Of a stretch of 64,000 nucleotides of DNA, positions 1 to 12,029 are shown piece by piece. Below the pieces are notes generated by a model. It saw only the letters and a program-made list of their open reading frames with translations. It searched no databases and had not been told where the DNA came from. A program made the translations under genes and the position numbers. The DNA comes from Alentia gelatinosa. Lineage: Eukaryota > Annelida > Polychaeta > Phyllodocida > Polynoidae. The first letter of the stretch is position 1, and each line of letters starts with the position of its first letter. Where the stretch lies: contig OX465582.1 of NCBI GenBank assembly GCA_950022655.1, forward strand, positions 95,308,704 to 95,372,703. The letters run 5' to 3'.

Positions 1-599
1 CTGAACCACATACATTTTCGACATTTCTAGAAAAGGTTGAGGGTTTTCCTTGCTGTGGGCGAATAAAAGGTTGAAAATCCACTGAAAAGTGGAAGTCTGT
101 AAACCCTGATATTATTAGATACTGGAAAGCTGGAGCTAATTGTAGCGTCAGTATCGTCATGGCAGACTGAAGAGGTGCTTCTCTCCCATGTCCTCACCTC
201 CACCTCCGCTAGCGGTATATGCATACATCCGCTGGTCCCCATTCACATTGAGGATCACCAATCACCAGCCGATACCGGAAACCGGCGCATGTTTTACGAC
301 ATACCTTTACGACATTCTACGTCCACGCAGATTCATTTATTGTCACGGTCGCACGCATTAATACTCCCTCCTTGTCTTTTACTGGTCGCAAAGTGCCGTG
401 TGCACGGCGTGTTATATCGGGAGAGAGAAAACTAAATAAACATTTCAAAGGGAAGATGATTGGACGGGAAAGAAAAGTGTGGAAACATTTGATATTCATT
501 ATGTATGTAATCATGTGATCCCGGTGCGAATGAATGGGGGATAGTCAGGTTAGTTCAGTTTGGTGATAGAAGTGTGGTTGTGGCTGTGGGAGTGGGGGT

Positions 600-900
600 A
601 GGGAGGGTGGGGTATAGCTATGTATCACATACTCCAGACAAAGGGGAGGGTGGGGTATAGCTATGTATCACACACTCTAGACAAAGGGGAGGGCGGGGTA
701 TAGCTATGTATCACACACTCCTGACAAAGGGGAGGGCGGGGTATAGCTATGTATCACACACTCCTGACAAAGGGGAGGGCGGGGTATAGCTATGTATCAC
801 ATACTCCAGACAAAGGGGAGGGTGGGGTATAGCTATGTATCACATACTCCAGACAAAGGGGAGGGCGGGGTATAGCTATGTGTCAGACACTCCAGACAAA
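600..900. repeat. Tandem array, 43 bp x 7
   Basis: Seven head-to-tail units start at 600, 643, 686, 729, 772, 815 and 858. Each has the form GGGGAGGGTGGGGTATAGCT, then ATGTATCACACACTCCAGACAAA. Units differ at a few positions (GGTGG/GGCGG, CATACT/CACACT, CCAGAC/CCTGAC). The G-run spacing in each unit could support a G-quadruplex on the plus strand. Confidence 0.97.
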
Positions 901-1099
901 GAGAAAGACCAGAAAACAGCACACAGTTTACTCTAAATCTCACATATGTATGATGTTGTTTGAAATTATTCCAAAGGAATATATCATCAGCTTCTTGAAA
1001 GAGACAAATCTCTCTGATCGTATATGAAAAAATATATATGAAAACATGAAAAGAATTGAGCAAAATAAGTCTACGAAAGTAAAAAGTTTAAATCGTTGA

Positions 1100-1170
1100 T
1101 ATATTCCCTATATACCCTCAGGGTCCCCTGGGACGTTAAACTACAAACAAACAAAGCAAACAAACTCAAA
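1100..1170 (+). repeat. SINE 3' tail (TATATACCCTC.. GGGACGTTAAAC, AAAC run)
   Basis: The end reads TATATACCCTCAGGGTCCCC, then TGGGACGTTAAACTAC and CAAACAAACAAAG. The same tail occurs on the minus strand at 61640-61690. GACGTTAAAC followed by AAAC repeats is a characteristic ending of molluscan tRNA-derived SINEs (family knowledge). The head is not recognisable here. Confidence 0.6.
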
Positions 1171-1429
1171 CTTAAATGCAAATGTTTGGGTTTTTTACCT
1201 GACAACTGCAGCCAGTTGAGTAGAAAAATATGACTGTCAGCAACAATTCAAAAAGTAATTTGCTCTGACTTGATAAATGGATCCTGTCACAATTGTTTTA
1301 CGTTTGCGTCTTGGAATTGGTATATTTATATGTGCATATATAACAGCATATATATTGTATACGTAAGAGCCAGTGTCATTTCTGTGTGGCATCCTGTGAC
1401 ATCCAATTGGAGGATACAGGCTATCCACC

Positions 1430-2195
1430 TAATACAGTCTCTGTACTAAACCTATGGCGCCTACAGATCGCTACTGAGTAGAATACGGAAAGCTTTTTCT
1501 TCCACCTCACAGGTACTTTGGGTTCGATTTTATATAATAGTCAGGTTCATTATCTAGATAATTTAGGTTTGTTGGGGTTTGACGGAGATTTTGTAACCTA
1601 TACATTTTCGGAAAGCTTAGAACTCCTAGATTTCAAAAATCGATTTTTACAAATTTTCACGCCATTTTTTGGTGGCCATCTTGGTATTTTACAAGATGGT
1701 CGAAATTTTTTACTGGTTGCAACCAAATAGACCTCCTTTTTCATCATATATTTACTAAAATGACATGAAATCAACATTTATGACTGATAACCATCTGAAC
1801 TACTCAGCCATTTGCATAATGTCATATATCGGCCATTTTGGATTCCAAGATGGCTACTAAATGCCATGGAAGAGCTTAAAATCCTATATTTCTACACTTA
1901 TTGTCCGATTTGCAAGTGTAATACCCCTCCTTTAGGGTTTTTATGGGTGTAGAATTAAGTGGACCACTCAGAATAGAGTGAAGCCAACAATGCAGCAAGT
2001 GCCTAATACAAATCAAACATTGACCCTGACTATAATCAATGCATGGCGCATACGTCTAGTTGCATTTACAATATTTCTTTCTAATAATTAGTTGAAAGGT
2101 GAGTAATAAATACAACATTGGCATGGTTTTGATCTGTGTGGACATATTCTCCTTGTTGTTGTCACAACGTAATACTGCTATCGCTAGGTTTTACT
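1430..2195 (+). repeat. Family R, copy 1 (with about 0.5 kb extra sequence)
   Basis: Two blocks, 1430-1514 (GCTACTGAGTAGAATACGGA..CCACCTCAC) and 2035-2195 (CTAATAATTAG..TTTTGATCTGTGTGG..TTTTACT), match 25060-25165 and 25190-25350 in the same order. In copy 2 the blocks are almost adjacent; here about 500 bases lie between them. Copy 1 therefore carries an insertion, or copy 2 a deletion. The extra segment holds no recognised gene. Confidence 0.7.
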
Positions 2196-2199
2196 ATTG

Positions 2200-2950
2200 T
2201 CAAGTACGCGGAGAATACCACCAGGCAGATCAGAATCTTGGTAATATTGTGAATACATGTATATTCATACACTGGAACACACGGTGTGACATGGCCTAGT
2301 TTAAAGGACATTAACTGTTTAGATATTCTAAATTAATTAATGCTAATGAGGAACGTTTAAGTCTTTTCAATTTTATCTTAAATGAATCTTGGCAATCGTG
2401 TTGTGTAACCAATGATAATTACTGAGGTCTGTAATTACTCTGTTCGCGCTCTGCCTCTCAAGCCACAACGGCCCTGACATCATATTAGCCGCCGAAATTA
2501 AACTTAGATGAACTTAATTACGAGAAATTGTGCATTCAAATTTCAAGGAGACTTTTAGCATGCACTCAGTGGTTTCCTTACAGAATGGGAAGGCTTTTAT
2601 CTTTTTTAGTGCTGACTCCTTCAGACTCCTGGGAGCGAGTCCCAGGAGTTGTTGTTTTGGCCACTGCGCAAAATATAATTAAAAATTAATTAATATCTAA
2701 TGGATGTATTAAGAGAGGGGTATGAGAAAAGAAACGTTGTTGTGTGTTCAAAACCTAGACTGGCTCCAGTCCCTGCATCCTATGGCTACCCTACTCTCTG
2801 GGATACAGGGACTGTTACAATCGGTAATGGTGTTGGATTTCTTGCGCTGTTTCGCTTCAGTATTCCCAACACTCTCCATACACAGCTCCTGGCCGCTCAC
2901 TTTGATCTCAATCTGGTCACAGTCAGGAGCAGGCGACATGTATTGTTATG
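2200..2950. other. No recognised gene
   Basis: A single-copy looking, moderately AT-rich stretch. Open frames crossing 2700-2950 are short and lack family motifs. A small inverted pair (GACTCCTGGGAG / CTCCCAGGAGTC-like) is near 2625-2650. Confidence 0.4.
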
Positions 2951-2954
2951 ACAA

Positions 2955-3145
2955 CATAGGTGGCCAGGGAACTGGAGGAGAAGGGGTAGGGTTACAGGGA
3001 GCAACTGGGGGGACATATACAGGAGGTTTTGTTCCTACTGGACAAGTCTTTGATACATGGGCCAGTCAGAGAAGGATACATACTAAAGTGAACTATAATG
3101 AACTGATTGTGTTTAATCATTTATTGAATGTTCATAAACAAAGAC
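2955..3145 (+). repeat. Family S, copy 1: paralogous block with conserved frame
   Basis: It matches 22385-22580. Both copies translate in one frame to a glycine-rich stretch, then TGGFVPTGQVFDTWASQ (TGGFVPIGQVFDSWTSQ in copy 2), a variable part and QRLEQV. Copy 2 stops right after QRLEQV; this copy runs on to about 3309. Several differences are synonymous. It may be a remnant of a coding sequence or simply an old repeat. I know no family with this motif. Confidence 0.45.
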
Positions 3146-3309
3146 TTGAACAAGTCTATTTAAAACCCTGTAATACAGGTGTTGCCGTTCAGCGCCGCCT
3201 AACGGCCCATTGTCTAGTTACGCGGCCACTCGGACAAACACCGCGATTCCAGCGGTATTCATATAGAGACATACAGCAATCACACCTAAAGTGTGAACGG
3301 TGGGTGTGA

Positions 3310-3795
3310 ATGCAGGAGTGTTGCTTTTTGACAGATTAAATTGCTGGAACAAACAAGGGTATTGTATTAACGAATCTGGGCTGTCTAAACTTTATAGTTG
3401 ATGACTATCTTGGTTTGAACATGGAAAAAAATAAGCATGTTATAGATAGACCTGCCAATGTATTACTGTGTATCCAGTTTTGGTGATCCTGAGTTATCTA
3501 AGCTATATCTTAAGTATCATTGAGGTGATATGCATGTATGATACATCAAGTTGGAGCTGGAATACCATAGAACATGATGAAATCTTTATCATTTCTCTGA
3601 GAATGAGATACATGGATATTATGAACGTATTACGCCCAATGCCCCATATACTGATAGATCCAATGCTAAAGTATACGTCGCCAACCAGATAAGGTGCGAC
3701 ACCGCCCTGTGGAAAAAGGCCTATTATGGCCAGCGTTGGTACATTGCTGACAAAACTGGTGAATTTATTCATGAGAGTAACACTCTTCTCTCTGG
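3310..3795. other. No recognised gene
   Basis: AT-rich sequence next to the family D fold-back. The open frames on both strands are short and unrelated to known families. Confidence 0.35.
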
Positions 3796-4560
3796 GTTTG
3801 TTATCCATGGTATACAAAATACCCATTGAGAATGTATGGGGACTCAGTAAACCACTACCCATTGTTTAAAAACCTGTCAGATACAATAACCACTGTATAC
3901 GGATTTAAAATCGTGGGAAACAGCCTCAAAGCCATGGTATACTGGGAAATAGTCTACATTGTGCTAAAGAGCAAAAAGATAGTCCTTAGTGATATGCCCT
4001 TTAATATGGAAATTCCTGGGTTTAATTTATTGGATAAGATGGATGATAAATATAACGAGCGATGGTTTTATAGAGAGGAGGTCCTGTAAACTACTCGAGG
4101 TTGACGTCGTAATACGCGTCAACCTCATGTAGTTTATAGACAATAATCGATGGTTTTGTGGATAGGCGGCCGTAAACCACGAGGGGTTGACGCGTAGTAA
4201 TACACGAACGCTAGCGAGTGTATTACGACGTCAACCGCGAGTGGTTTACAGAGCCTCCTGTCTACAAAAGCATCGTTTGTTGTATTTATTATCCATCTTT
4301 TCAAACAAATTAAACTCAGTAATTGCCATATTAACGGGTAAAACAATGGGAACTATTTCTTTGCTCTATAGCAAAAGGAACTATTTTCCCCGTATACCAT
4401 GGTTTTGAGGCCGTATACCACAGGTTTGAATCCGTATACCACAGTTATGGTATCTGACAGGTTTTATACAATGCGTAGTGGTTTACTGAGTCCCCATACA
4501 TTTTCAATGGGGGCTTTGTATACCATGGATAATAAACTGCCGCCTTTCTACAAAACCATC
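3795..4560. repeat. Family D fold-back, copy 1 (about 0.75 kb)
   Basis: Left arm 3800-4110 and right arm 4220-4545 are imperfect reverse complements. Landmarks are CCATGGTATACAAA and ATGTATGGGGACTCAGTAAA on the left against TTTACTGAGTCCCCATACAT and TTTGTATACCATGG on the right. The centre has two further hairpins: GAGGTTGACGTCGTAATACG closing on CGTCAACCTC (4097-4128) and a GTTGACG..CGCTAGCG..CGTCAAC palindrome (4180-4245). A second copy is at 8760-9235. No coding capacity. Confidence 0.85.
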
Positions 4561-5201
4561 GATTATTGTGTATGTATTACATCCCTGTTTGCAGTCAGTC
4601 ACACAAACTGACACGCGAGAGAGGGCTCATATTGTTAATAACAATCTATTTACTTGACTTCATATTTTTTGTATTTCATTATATTACATCTTAAATCGAA
4701 TAATCCATCAGTTTCTTAATGGAATTAAACTTCTCGGAATCAAGACTATGGGAAATGACCAACGGAGACTACGGGAAATGACCAACAACCTTCTCAGATT
4801 TAGAATTGCACTTGCAACACAAAAAGCGAAAGGACAATTTGAAATGAATGCGTCAGCCGAGGGCTTCAACCTAAAGGGCTCTGTCTGATGCTTTTCCTAT
4901 TGCCGAAAGACAATAGAGTTTAATAAACCCGGATAAGCAACACTGTACAGGAATGACGGCTCACTTCGGGTTTCTTGCAGTGTATTCTCCAATTTCACCG
5001 TATTTGTCGGTGTAATAATTTCACGAGATACAAATGCAATTAAACTCTGGTTAAATAAGAATAAAATGTTCTTGTCTCTTCGTAACACAGAAATATATAG
5101 GCTTATGTTTAAAATAACTTATTTTCACAGATCGATTAGTTTCGTACTCTATTATCAATTATGTTCTAACTTCTTAATGTGTCCTTGGTCGAATAACACA
5201 C

Positions 5202-5217
5202 GGGGGGGGGGGGGGGG
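5202..5217. repeat. Poly-G tract
   Basis: An uninterrupted run of about 16 G just upstream of a family A element. Similar runs occur at about 29320, 34783 and 53530. The length is prone to sequencing and assembly error. Confidence 0.85.
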
Positions 5218-5243
5218 CATAACTAGAACATTCTTCACGAAGG

Positions 5244-5536
5244 ACTATAGAAGAAACCAACAAGTTTTGGTCAAAGTCATCATTCCCCATGAGTTTGATG
5301 CAGAGTGATATTAGCGAGGCGACAAATGAGTGAATATCTCATAGCATTCAAACGAGTTGGAGAACAATGACTTTGACCAAAACGAGTTGTTTTCTGTATT
5401 TATCTCACCCCTGTACACCCCTAAAGAATGAACAACACCTAGATCATAGATAACGGACTACAATACCCGTAGGGACATAGAGAACGAGTTCTCAGTGTTA
5501 AACCTATGGGACAAAAATACCAGGGGGGAGATGAAG
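5244..5536 (-). mobile_element. Family A fold-back MITE
   Basis: Inverted copy. It runs from AAGAAACCAACAAGTTTTGG to CCAGGGGGGAGAT. It has the two family modules: a palindrome with TTTTGGTCAAAGTC arms, and a module bounded by TTTATCTCACCCC / GGGGGGAGATGAA with CCTATGGGACAAAAATACC near its end. Non-coding. Confidence 0.9.
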
Positions 5537-5539
5537 TGA

Positions 5540-7400
5540 TATTTTTGAATGGGGTGTAAATTAGACATTCAATATATTCCACTAGGACATGGGATTCAAG
5601 TATGATTAGGTAAACACATCACACAATTTGGAACATTCCTTTATATTCGAATTTGCTTATTGTTCTATACTGAGAATCTTATTCCTCAGCGAAATTCATT
5701 TTTTTTTGTTAATTGCAACTAGTTCTGTCACATATGGACAGATCTTCCAATGGATGATTATATTCAAGACAAGCCCATCTGTTAATCACACATACATGTT
5801 ATTTGCATAATGGGTGACAAGTGATTGATTGAGGATGATATAATGAAAAGAGCAGTATTAAAATACCACAACAAGGATAGAAAAATTACATCATTTCTAT
5901 AACTTCTATATAAACTATAGCTTCACCGCTCAGCCATAGGAATCATTTGGTTTTAACCACTCATAAACTCACAGCCTTGACTTCACTAATTTCTTCTTGG
6001 TTATGGCTCTTTGGATTTCGTCAGGGAATTTGTCCCAGTATTTTGTACCTCTATATATTGTTTGTACCTCATGTCTACAATGGAAGCCACAACAGATTCG
6101 TGATTATAAGCATATGATAAAAAGAAGCTGATAGGCTGGTAGTCATGGCGACATGGTGGAGGAGCGTGTGCAGGCGGGGCCCAGGCTACATAGCTACCTG
6201 TGAGGAGGCCAGGGTCGCCCACCTGGTACCTGTAACATGCACACACACAATCCTCTCACCTGTTGGTAAGCTGCCTCTGGCCCTAAACCCGTCTCCAAAC
6301 AAGGCATATCACATAGAGAAGCCACCGTCATGATGTGACCTTCGCCTCTGTCCCCAAACCAGGGCTGAATATATGTGGGAAGTAGTGTAGACGTTATGCA
6401 GAACAAAGACCTGGAAAAAACACTATTGTATGGTGAATATGGGCATGTATATACCTCGTTTTGTTTACTATGGTAGGTAAACGGTACTTTCACTGTCAAT
6501 TTGCAGAGGTTTATGGGAGATTATATGTGCAAATAATTTTTTTTTTATCATAAAAATATTGCGTCCTTCAAGGTATTGTTTCTGTGAAATTAGAAGTTTG
6601 GCCACTTCTTAATTATTTGAAAGCACTTTACATTTATTCGCCATTTCTTCATTTTTTGAATACATATATTTTTTTTCAGACAATGTAGTATTTTGGTACT
6701 TTTTGTGGTCATTTCGCCCCTTATCATGGTTTGATAATAGGAGATTTCAAGTAATTTTTTTTAGAAAGACACCTTGGTCTCCTTTAATGCAGAGTGTTGA
6801 GAATAAAATGCCACATGAAACATATTTCCAAATCCTTCTGATTTTGTTGATGTAAGGGAATTGGAGAATTTGTCAGGGAAAACTGGAATTTTGAAAAATG
6901 TCGGAAAAGGGACGTTTTTCCCTTTACCACTGTTATATCCATGTAACTATTTCATTAAATACCGTTAATATTGATGACGTTTACCATTTGAAACAAATAT
7001 TTATGAATCTATTTACTTTCTTTTCAGGTGAGTCGGCTTGTGAATAAAAGTCCCCCCTGGTGTGTAGGTATAGAAACTTACGATTTGACATTGAACTTTG
7101 GTTTAACTGGTGTAGGTCCTTGCAGAGATTGTTTGGGAATAATCTTTTAAGATACCAATAACAAATCAATTTCATATTAAGCTGATATTTGAGATAAACA
7201 TGTTTACTGGTGATGCGTTGACAAATTGTATCATTTGCATAGCCTTGAGGTAGATTCTCGTTCACCAAGATATCCCATTGAAGTTGACCACGAAGCTTGT
7301 AATACATGCTAGTCTATAATATAGAGAAACCATAGTTAGTATTTCTGAAGAAAAAAAACCAAAAAAACCAACAAAAAAAAAACATAGTTAGTGTGGCTGA
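5540..7400. other. No recognised gene; small GC-richer islet at 6145-6265
   Basis: Mostly AT-rich. The islet at 6145-6265 carries two CACCTG boxes (6220, 6257) and several ACCTG half sites. An open frame there (ATGGCGACATGG..) has no family features. Poly-T and poly-A runs occur near 6540 and 7350. Confidence 0.4.
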
Positions 7401-7404
7401 TTGG

Positions 7405-7530
7405 AATATGTTCCGTGTTGTTTTCAGTGAGTTCGAAGAACGAGGTGAATATTTCCGACCAAAACAAGATGGAACAGATGTAATTCAGACACACTCACTA
7501 TGTCTCCGTATAATAATATACCTGGAAATC
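7405..7530 (-). repeat. Family L fragment
   Basis: Contains TTCGAAGAACGAGGTGAATA and TTTCCGACCAAAACAAGATG, with CACTCACTATGTCTCCGT at its right side. This resembles 54800-54930 and 56930-57020. It is a truncated copy of a dispersed repeat. Confidence 0.6.
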
Positions 7531-7799
7531 ATGAAAAACGCCATTTTATAACAAGTCACATGACACAATACCTAAATGATAGGAGAAAAGGTTTCTATGC
7601 AGAACAATTGTTCATCAAGCAGTCTTAGCACAATAGCTATGTGCCCTATGGTCTGTGAGTAGATGTAACAGGACTTTAATGTGCTCGACCAAAGTGGATC
7701 GGACTGGGTACGTCCTGCTAGCTTATAGGATACCATAGGGTGTTGGAGGCTGATTGGTCTGTCCAACGAGCATAGCGAAAGTCCGTCCGCAGGGGTGTT

Positions 7800-8145
7800 T
7801 GCAGTAATATGAGAAAACGTGGTTACTGAGCCCGTACGGATGGCCGTTCGAGGTCATTTGATGATGAAAATACGGCCCAACACCGCAGGTGGGAGGGCCG
7901 TATTTTTTCAGCAAATATCTAAGAACGGACACCGTACAGGCTCAGTCACTACGTTTTCTTATTACTATACACCTCCCAACCATTTAAAACGCCCTTTTAT
8001 TAACTTTACAAAGACCACAAAGGCTACTGCAATTCACTACGGCCCGCTGTCACAGCGGGCGCGAACATTATTTATACTACACCCCTAGCAGCGGGCAGTA
8101 TTTCATACATGTTCGGCCATAGGTGTATAGTAATACCTCAGAGGT
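7800..8145. mobile_element. Family E fold-back, copy 1
   Basis: A palindrome: GAAAACGTGGTTACTGAGCC at the left is matched by GGCTCAGTCACTACGTTTTC at the right, with centre CGGCCC..CCGCAGGTGGGAGGGCCG. An adjoining second part (GGCCCGCTGTCACAGCGGGC, then CAGCGGGCAGTATTTCATAC and ATGTTCGGCCATAGGTGTAT) recurs at 38865, 56272 and 57055. Non-coding. Confidence 0.85.
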
Positions 8146-8149
8146 TTTG

Positions 8150-8755
8150 TCTTCTACTGTAGGATATAGATTTTATAGGAGGTCTGTGATACGTGAAAGT
8201 TTTTTTTATCTTTTTTTTTAATAATATTTATTTCCGCATTCTGTTAGTTGCAACAGTTCTTCCATATGGAGCCATACAGTCGGGTACAAATCAGAGTACA
8301 TTGGTGTTTGGTATATTGGATGACATGAGATGTTGTTAGGTGCAGAAAGTGAAATCAAGTTTACGACACACGTTAGCTACTAAAAATATCTTAACTAGCG
8401 AGCATCTAGATATTTCTTAAAGGCTTCCTTAGTATGCACTCTCTGTAAAGTGACCAATGGTTTATGGTTCTTACAATCAGTAGACTAGGAGATATATCCA
8501 GGCAACTGATATTTGGCTATGGAAGTATCGCATAATAAGTGAATTAGCTGGTACATATTACATTTTTCAATGATGTGAAGTTATAAGGCTAATTCAATTG
8601 TGACGATTCTGAATGAACTGTTTTCGGTATAGGACTTTTAATATGGGTCTGAAATGATTTCTCATCTCATACCATCACGCTCGAGGTGCCGACTGAGTAG
8701 GCACTATGTATTAGGGATGCCAATACTTACAGTCTACAGCTTCTTACTGGTCTTA
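8150..8755. other. No recognised gene
   Basis: AT-rich, with no coding frame of note and no repeat that I can match elsewhere in the window. Confidence 0.35.
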
Positions 8756-8759
8756 TACT

Positions 8760-9235
8760 CTTACAGCGTAATTGCTTTGGTACGTAGTGGTATACTGATG
8801 AGAACGGAGTGATAAGACTTGGTGTCCATCGGATACAAAATCCCCATTGAAAATGTATGGGGAATCCGTAAACTACGACCCATTATATAGAACTTGTCAG
8901 ATACCATAACTGTGGTATACGGATTCAAATCTGTGATGTACGACTTCAAAGCCATGGTATACGGGAAAATAGTCCCATTGTGATATAGAGCCAAGGAATA
9001 GTCCCTATTGTCATACCTTTTAATATGGTAATTACTGGGTTTGATTAACTAGAAAAGATGGATAATGAATGCAACAAACGATGGCTCTGTGAAGAGTCGG
9101 CTCAGTAAACCTCGAGGTTGACGTCTTAATATACTCGCTAATGCTCGTGTATTAATACGCGTTAACCTCTCGTGGTTTACGACCGCCTGTCCACAGAAAA
9201 CATCGTTTATTGTCTATTTATTCTCAAACATCGGA
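8760..9235. mobile_element. Family D fold-back, copy 2
   Basis: Shares with 3795-4560 the segments ATGTATGGGG, CCATAACTGTGGTATACGGA, CCATGGTATACGGG, and the central TTGACG..TCGCTAATGCTCGTGT..GTTAACCTC palindrome. The left arm is truncated relative to copy 1. Confidence 0.8.
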
Positions 9236-9780
9236 CAGTTTCGTGGCGTCCAGTCCGCCCTTTATGTACAGTGTATTCTATGTACAGAGTTCAGCTCATC
9301 CCACGACCCTCCCATACATAGATCGGCTTCCCATACAGACCTATGGCGTTCCATCAGAGTAGGGACCCGCAGTGGCATACGCAACAAAAGAAACCCATTA
9401 TAGAAGCAACAGAACTTGTCTGCCAGTCTACATACCACTTTCCGCATCCATTTATCAGACATGCTGAACACCCGGCAAGCAGCGGCCTGTAGACGTAGAT
9501 GTCATAGGAAATGGTTGTTCTGGTAGCGTTTCCGGTCACCTAGTTTGAAGGGTAAAATGGCGCTGTAATGGCGGCAAGGGCGACTGGTGTTCAGTGAGTG
9601 GCATGTCTGCATTAAGGCTAGAACCGAAATGCTTCCCCGGGTGGTAAATTTGTAAATGTAACACCAGGCAGCCACTACATCAATAGGGAGTGGGGAAATT
9701 TGACTTTGCTGAGGGTATTTCAAAATACTGCAAATTGCGGTAAATCATGTATACACAAAGTACGATAGAGGGAAATGCTT
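9236..9780. other. No recognised gene; moderately GC-richer
   Basis: Short minus-strand frames cover 9262-9720 but show no family motif, signal peptide or clear splice structure. They are left uncalled. Confidence 0.35.
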
Positions 9781-9785
9781 AAATG

Positions 9786-10000
9786 CGGAGACACACCAAG
9801 CAAGAAACGCAGTGCTTTCCGGAATGGCCAACACAAAATGGCGCGTATGTGAGCTATTAAGTCATAGTAGTATTTCCCACTGGTAATTTAGCGTCTCAGA
9901 AGCAATAATCAGGGGAAATATGGAATAATAGCTCACATACACGCTATTTTGTGTTGGCGATTCCGGAAATCACTGCATTTCCCGATGGTGTTTCTCCAGC
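9786..10000. mobile_element. Family N MITE, copy 1
   Basis: About 215 bp with long inverted arms: GGAGACACACCAAGCAAGAA, then CCGGAATGGCCAACACAAAA and TATGTGAGCTATTA. These pair with TAATAGCTCACATACACGCT, TTTTGTGTTGGCGATTCCGG and the distal GGTGTTTCTCC. Other copies are at 10386 and 63825. Confidence 0.88.
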
Positions 10001-10385
10001 TTTGGGATGAAGCAATGAACGTAAGGAGCTACTTTACCCATCCTCATGAAATGAAATTGGGAAATGGCGATTTAAAACTATTTTCTTCTTCCCGCCACCA
10101 AGATAGGGAAATGGTAACTGATAGTAGCACAGCTGACGCTTTTCCCAATGGCATTTCGTATAAGGAATGAAGCTTTCCTTGCCAGATTGAATCCTTGCAT
10201 TCGGGTTTATTATGGAAACATAAGTAGAAATGACAGGAGCGTGTTGTAGATATTCAGGTTGTTAGCAGAATAAAGAGGAGAGTTCTACGTCATTACAGGC
10301 ACAGTCGGGTGGCCGTGTTGGTTGTTGACATGCCTCTGTGAGACAGTGACACGACAGTATCTAAACCCTTTCAAGTCATCGCTAA

Positions 10386-10606
10386 AGCCGGAGACACACC
10401 ATGCGAGAAACGCAGCGAGTTCCGTAATCGCCATCACAAAATGGCCTATATGTGAGCTATTATTTCATATTTCACCTTATAATTGCGTCCAAGATGCTAA
10501 ATTATAGGCAGGAGATATTCCTATGAAATAATATCTCACATACACGCCAATTTGTATTGGGGATTCCAGAGATCGCTGCCTTCACTCGCTTGGTGTGTCC
10601 CCGGTA
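10386..10606. mobile_element. Family N MITE, copy 2
   Basis: About 220 bp. The left terminus is CCGGAGACACACCATGCGAG and the right terminus TCGCTTGGTGTGTCCCCGG, which are inverted repeats. The internal ATGTGAGCTATTATTTCATA pairs with TATGAAATAATATCTCACAT. Non-coding. Confidence 0.9.
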
Positions 10607-10887
10607 TAAATGCGATTTGAGAGGCGATAAATACAAGCAATGAGAGAACAGTCAGGATGGTAGAAAAGGACAGCCTTCTCATGGTCGTGCTTGTTTTATT
10701 TCATGTTTATCACATGCCTGAGATTAATAATATTTTACTATAAATTCGGCATAGATTATGTAACAATGCCAATTAAATCTGTGTGCGCCAGGAAAATACA
10801 GCAGAAACAGTGCATACAATGCACCCTCACTGATGAGACGACAGAATTTTAGGGAAAATAAAAAAAATTCCGCCGATTTTGTCGATT

Positions 10888-11176
10888 TTATCATCTCATA
10901 CCTGGTATTTTCGTTCAATAGGCTTGACATGGGGAACTTGTCCTCCATGCCCTTTCTCCATGGTCTAAATCATGTGAATCGCCTTTTCTTATAGTGTGTA
11001 CGGGGGTGGGATAAATACAGAGAGCGATTAGTTTTGGTCAAAGTCATTCTGCTCCAACTCCTTTGAATGCTACATGATATTCACTCGGCTGTCGCCTCGT
11101 TCATATCACCCCACATCTAACTTGTGGAGAATGACGAGTTTGACCAAAATCTGTTGGTTTCTTCTTTAGTCCCATA
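10888..11176 (+). mobile_element. Family A fold-back MITE (diverged)
   Basis: Starts TATCATCTCATACCTGGTAT and carries CAATAGGCTTGACATGGGGA, GGGGGTGGGATAAATACAG, TTTTGGTCAAAGTCATTCTG and the apex CACTCGGCTGTCGCCTCG. It ends GGTTTCTTCTTTAGT. More diverged than other copies. Confidence 0.82.
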
Positions 11177-11689
11177 TATGATTACATCAAGGCATCATGT
11201 GGTCCTATTTTAGGACCACAGAAATTATCCCACTGTAATATGACCTTGACAATTACACGTGTTCCGGCTGTAAAACCAACAAACCATCAGTGGGACTTAG
11301 TGGGTTAAGTAAAGCGCCTCTATTAGGACATGGAGTGCGTGTTAAGGTCACCCTCCCCTGCCGTCTACCGCCAGCACTGCAGATTGCCGTAATGGACGGT
11401 ATGCAGGCTTTTATCGGCTTCTCTATATCGGGAATTATAGAGCCTGTCTGTGAGAAATGATGAAGAACCGTGGTGGAGTGGGGCTGTAATCATCTGGGTA
11501 GGGTACAGGTTACCTGCGTGTGGGTTGCCTCGAATGTACAACCACTCACAGCATTAACTAGGTTTTGTGCTGTGTGAATGTTGCTTCAGTATCATTTACT
11601 TCAACTTGTGTCTGTGTGTATGGTTATCCTCTGCATTGGAAGATAATTGGGGCAATTGGCTATCATTTAAAGAAACAGCGGTTCCGCCA

Positions 11690-12028
11690 CCTAGTAACGA
11701 GTAATTATATAGAACTGCATCGAGAATCGTATAAATAGACAATACTCCACGAGTTTGGCTGGGCCATAATCGTCACTCGGCGAACGGCCCAACCAAACGA
11801 GTAGAGTATTGTCTATTTTACGATTCGATTGCGGTTCTGGATTTATCTTACCCCTTTCTATGACATTAAATATCATCACAACTTCAGAATAATGAGAATA
11901 TTCATAGCAAATTCACTACGCCACGGCTGTGGCATAGTATTGTCACTTTCCCAGGGTGATGGTTCAGTATATTTTTCCAATGTTATTCCTATGGCTAAAC
12001 TTGTGCCAGGGGTAAGATAAAGAGAATC
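11690..12028. mobile_element. Family V composite fold-back
   Basis: The first module, 11708-11840, is a palindrome (ATAAATAGACAATACTCCAC / GTAGAGTATTGTCTATTTTA) with apex GGCTGGGCC..GGCCCAACC. The second module runs from TTTATCTTACCCC to GGGGTAAGATAAA, with CCTATGGCTAAAC near its right end. The second module has the same termini as families A, B and C, although the arms are unrelated. Confidence 0.8.
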
Positions 12029-12029
12029 T

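Noticed and set aside
2722..3309. 195-residue plus-strand frame as a gene
   Set aside because: No family motif, and a competing frame overlaps. Only the TGGFVP block is shared with another locus, so it was kept as a repeat/paralogue rather than a CDS.
6145..6333. MATWWRSVCRRGPGYIATCE.. frame
   Set aside because: No family resemblance, and the opposite strand is open as well; only a GC-richer patch.
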